Positions 63,484 through 64,000 of a DNA stretch of 64,000 bases are shown piece by piece. Source of the DNA: Apteryx mantelli (lineage: Eukaryota > Chordata > Aves > Apterygiformes > Apterygidae). The notes under the pieces are model-generated. The model did no database searches, had not been told where the DNA came from, and worked only from the letters and a program-made list of their open reading frames with translations. Positions within the stretch are counted from its first letter, which is position 1. Each line of letters starts with the position of its first letter. The stretch covers positions 23,625,958-23,689,957 of the forward strand of contig NC_089979.1 of the NCBI RefSeq assembly GCF_036417845.1, read 5' to 3'. The position numbers and the translations under genes are program-made.

Positions 63484-64000
63484 TTACCAAGTGCCAACAG
63501 TGGCAAAAATGCTGCCATGGGTGCAAAAGGATCATTCCAGCCCCAACAGCTCACTTCTGAATTGAGCAAGTTGACAAGAAGCAAATGCAGCCATTTACAC
63601 AATAAGATTTCATCATGGTGAGGAGGAAAATCTTAAAGCTTAGAAGACTACAAATGTAATTAAAAAGTGACTAAAATAATATCCTGGCAGCAAAGCATGA
63701 GAAATCTGTCTAGGCATCAGCTGGGATTTAACAGTATTTAGAGAGGAAATATATTCTGAGCACCTTCAGAGCAAGATTGTGAATCAGAGAAATATGCACA
63801 TTCCAGTGAAGGCCACCTTGTACATGGGGAATGTAGATCCAGAAATAACACCCTGCCCATGTAAAAATTAATGGGATGTCACTTCTGACTTCAGTGTTTA
63901 AACAATTCAGCAAAAATCACGCCAAGAATGGGTGCCAGGCTTAGCTGAACTGAGGTCCCTTCTCCAGGCGGGTTGTGGTTGTGCTCACCTTTTCCCGGTG
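63484..64000. other. Window end, no gene recognised
   Basis: No exon, RNA gene or repeat is recognised in the last 0.5 kb. Confidence 0.5.

Overview
The window is vertebrate nuclear DNA, almost certainly from a bird. It is AT-rich, has long introns with GT-AG boundaries, and carries CR1 LINEs. One CR1 has the 3' end typical of birds (gatcatctagtccaaccccc, antisense), and several older CR1 and CORE-SINE relics are of kinds shared with turtles and crocodilians. There are no operons, CRISPR arrays or other prokaryotic features.

The one gene I can identify is a complete CDH17 (cadherin-17, LI-cadherin) on the minus strand. Its start codon is at 45853-45855 and its stop codon at 20538-20540. I placed 17 coding exons from splice sites and from agreement with the remembered mammalian protein. 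They join without frame breaks into 2508 nt, giving 835 residues (about 832 in human). The product has a signal peptide, seven cadherin repeats, one membrane helix and a short lysine-rich tail with no catenin-binding domain. A possible non-coding first exon with a TATA-like box lies about 2.7 kb upstream, at 48575-48684. The gene's introns hold a young CR1 (22745-23620), an old CR1 (24632-25930), a CR1 fragment, two MIR/CORE-SINE relics and an AT-only tandem repeat.

The left flank (1-20.1 kb) is downstream of CDH17. It holds a long, very old antisense CR1 (6840-9250), and next to it a decayed sense-strand Ty3/gypsy-type retroelement (about 9690-10990) with recognisable reverse transcriptase and RNase H segments. 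It also has a G20 tract and two unidentified minus-strand ORFs (16294-16728 and 18433-19242). The right flank (46-64 kb) is upstream of CDH17. It is mostly unremarkable intergenic sequence with MIR and CR1 relics. In human, CDH17 lies between PDP1 and GEM; I see no exon of either here.

The points most worth a second look are the gypsy-type relic in a bird, the loss of the RGD integrin-binding motif of human CDH17 (EGD here), the conserved absence of a calcium motif between cadherin repeats 2 and 3, and the candidate upstream promoter and first exon. I found no convincing new biological system.
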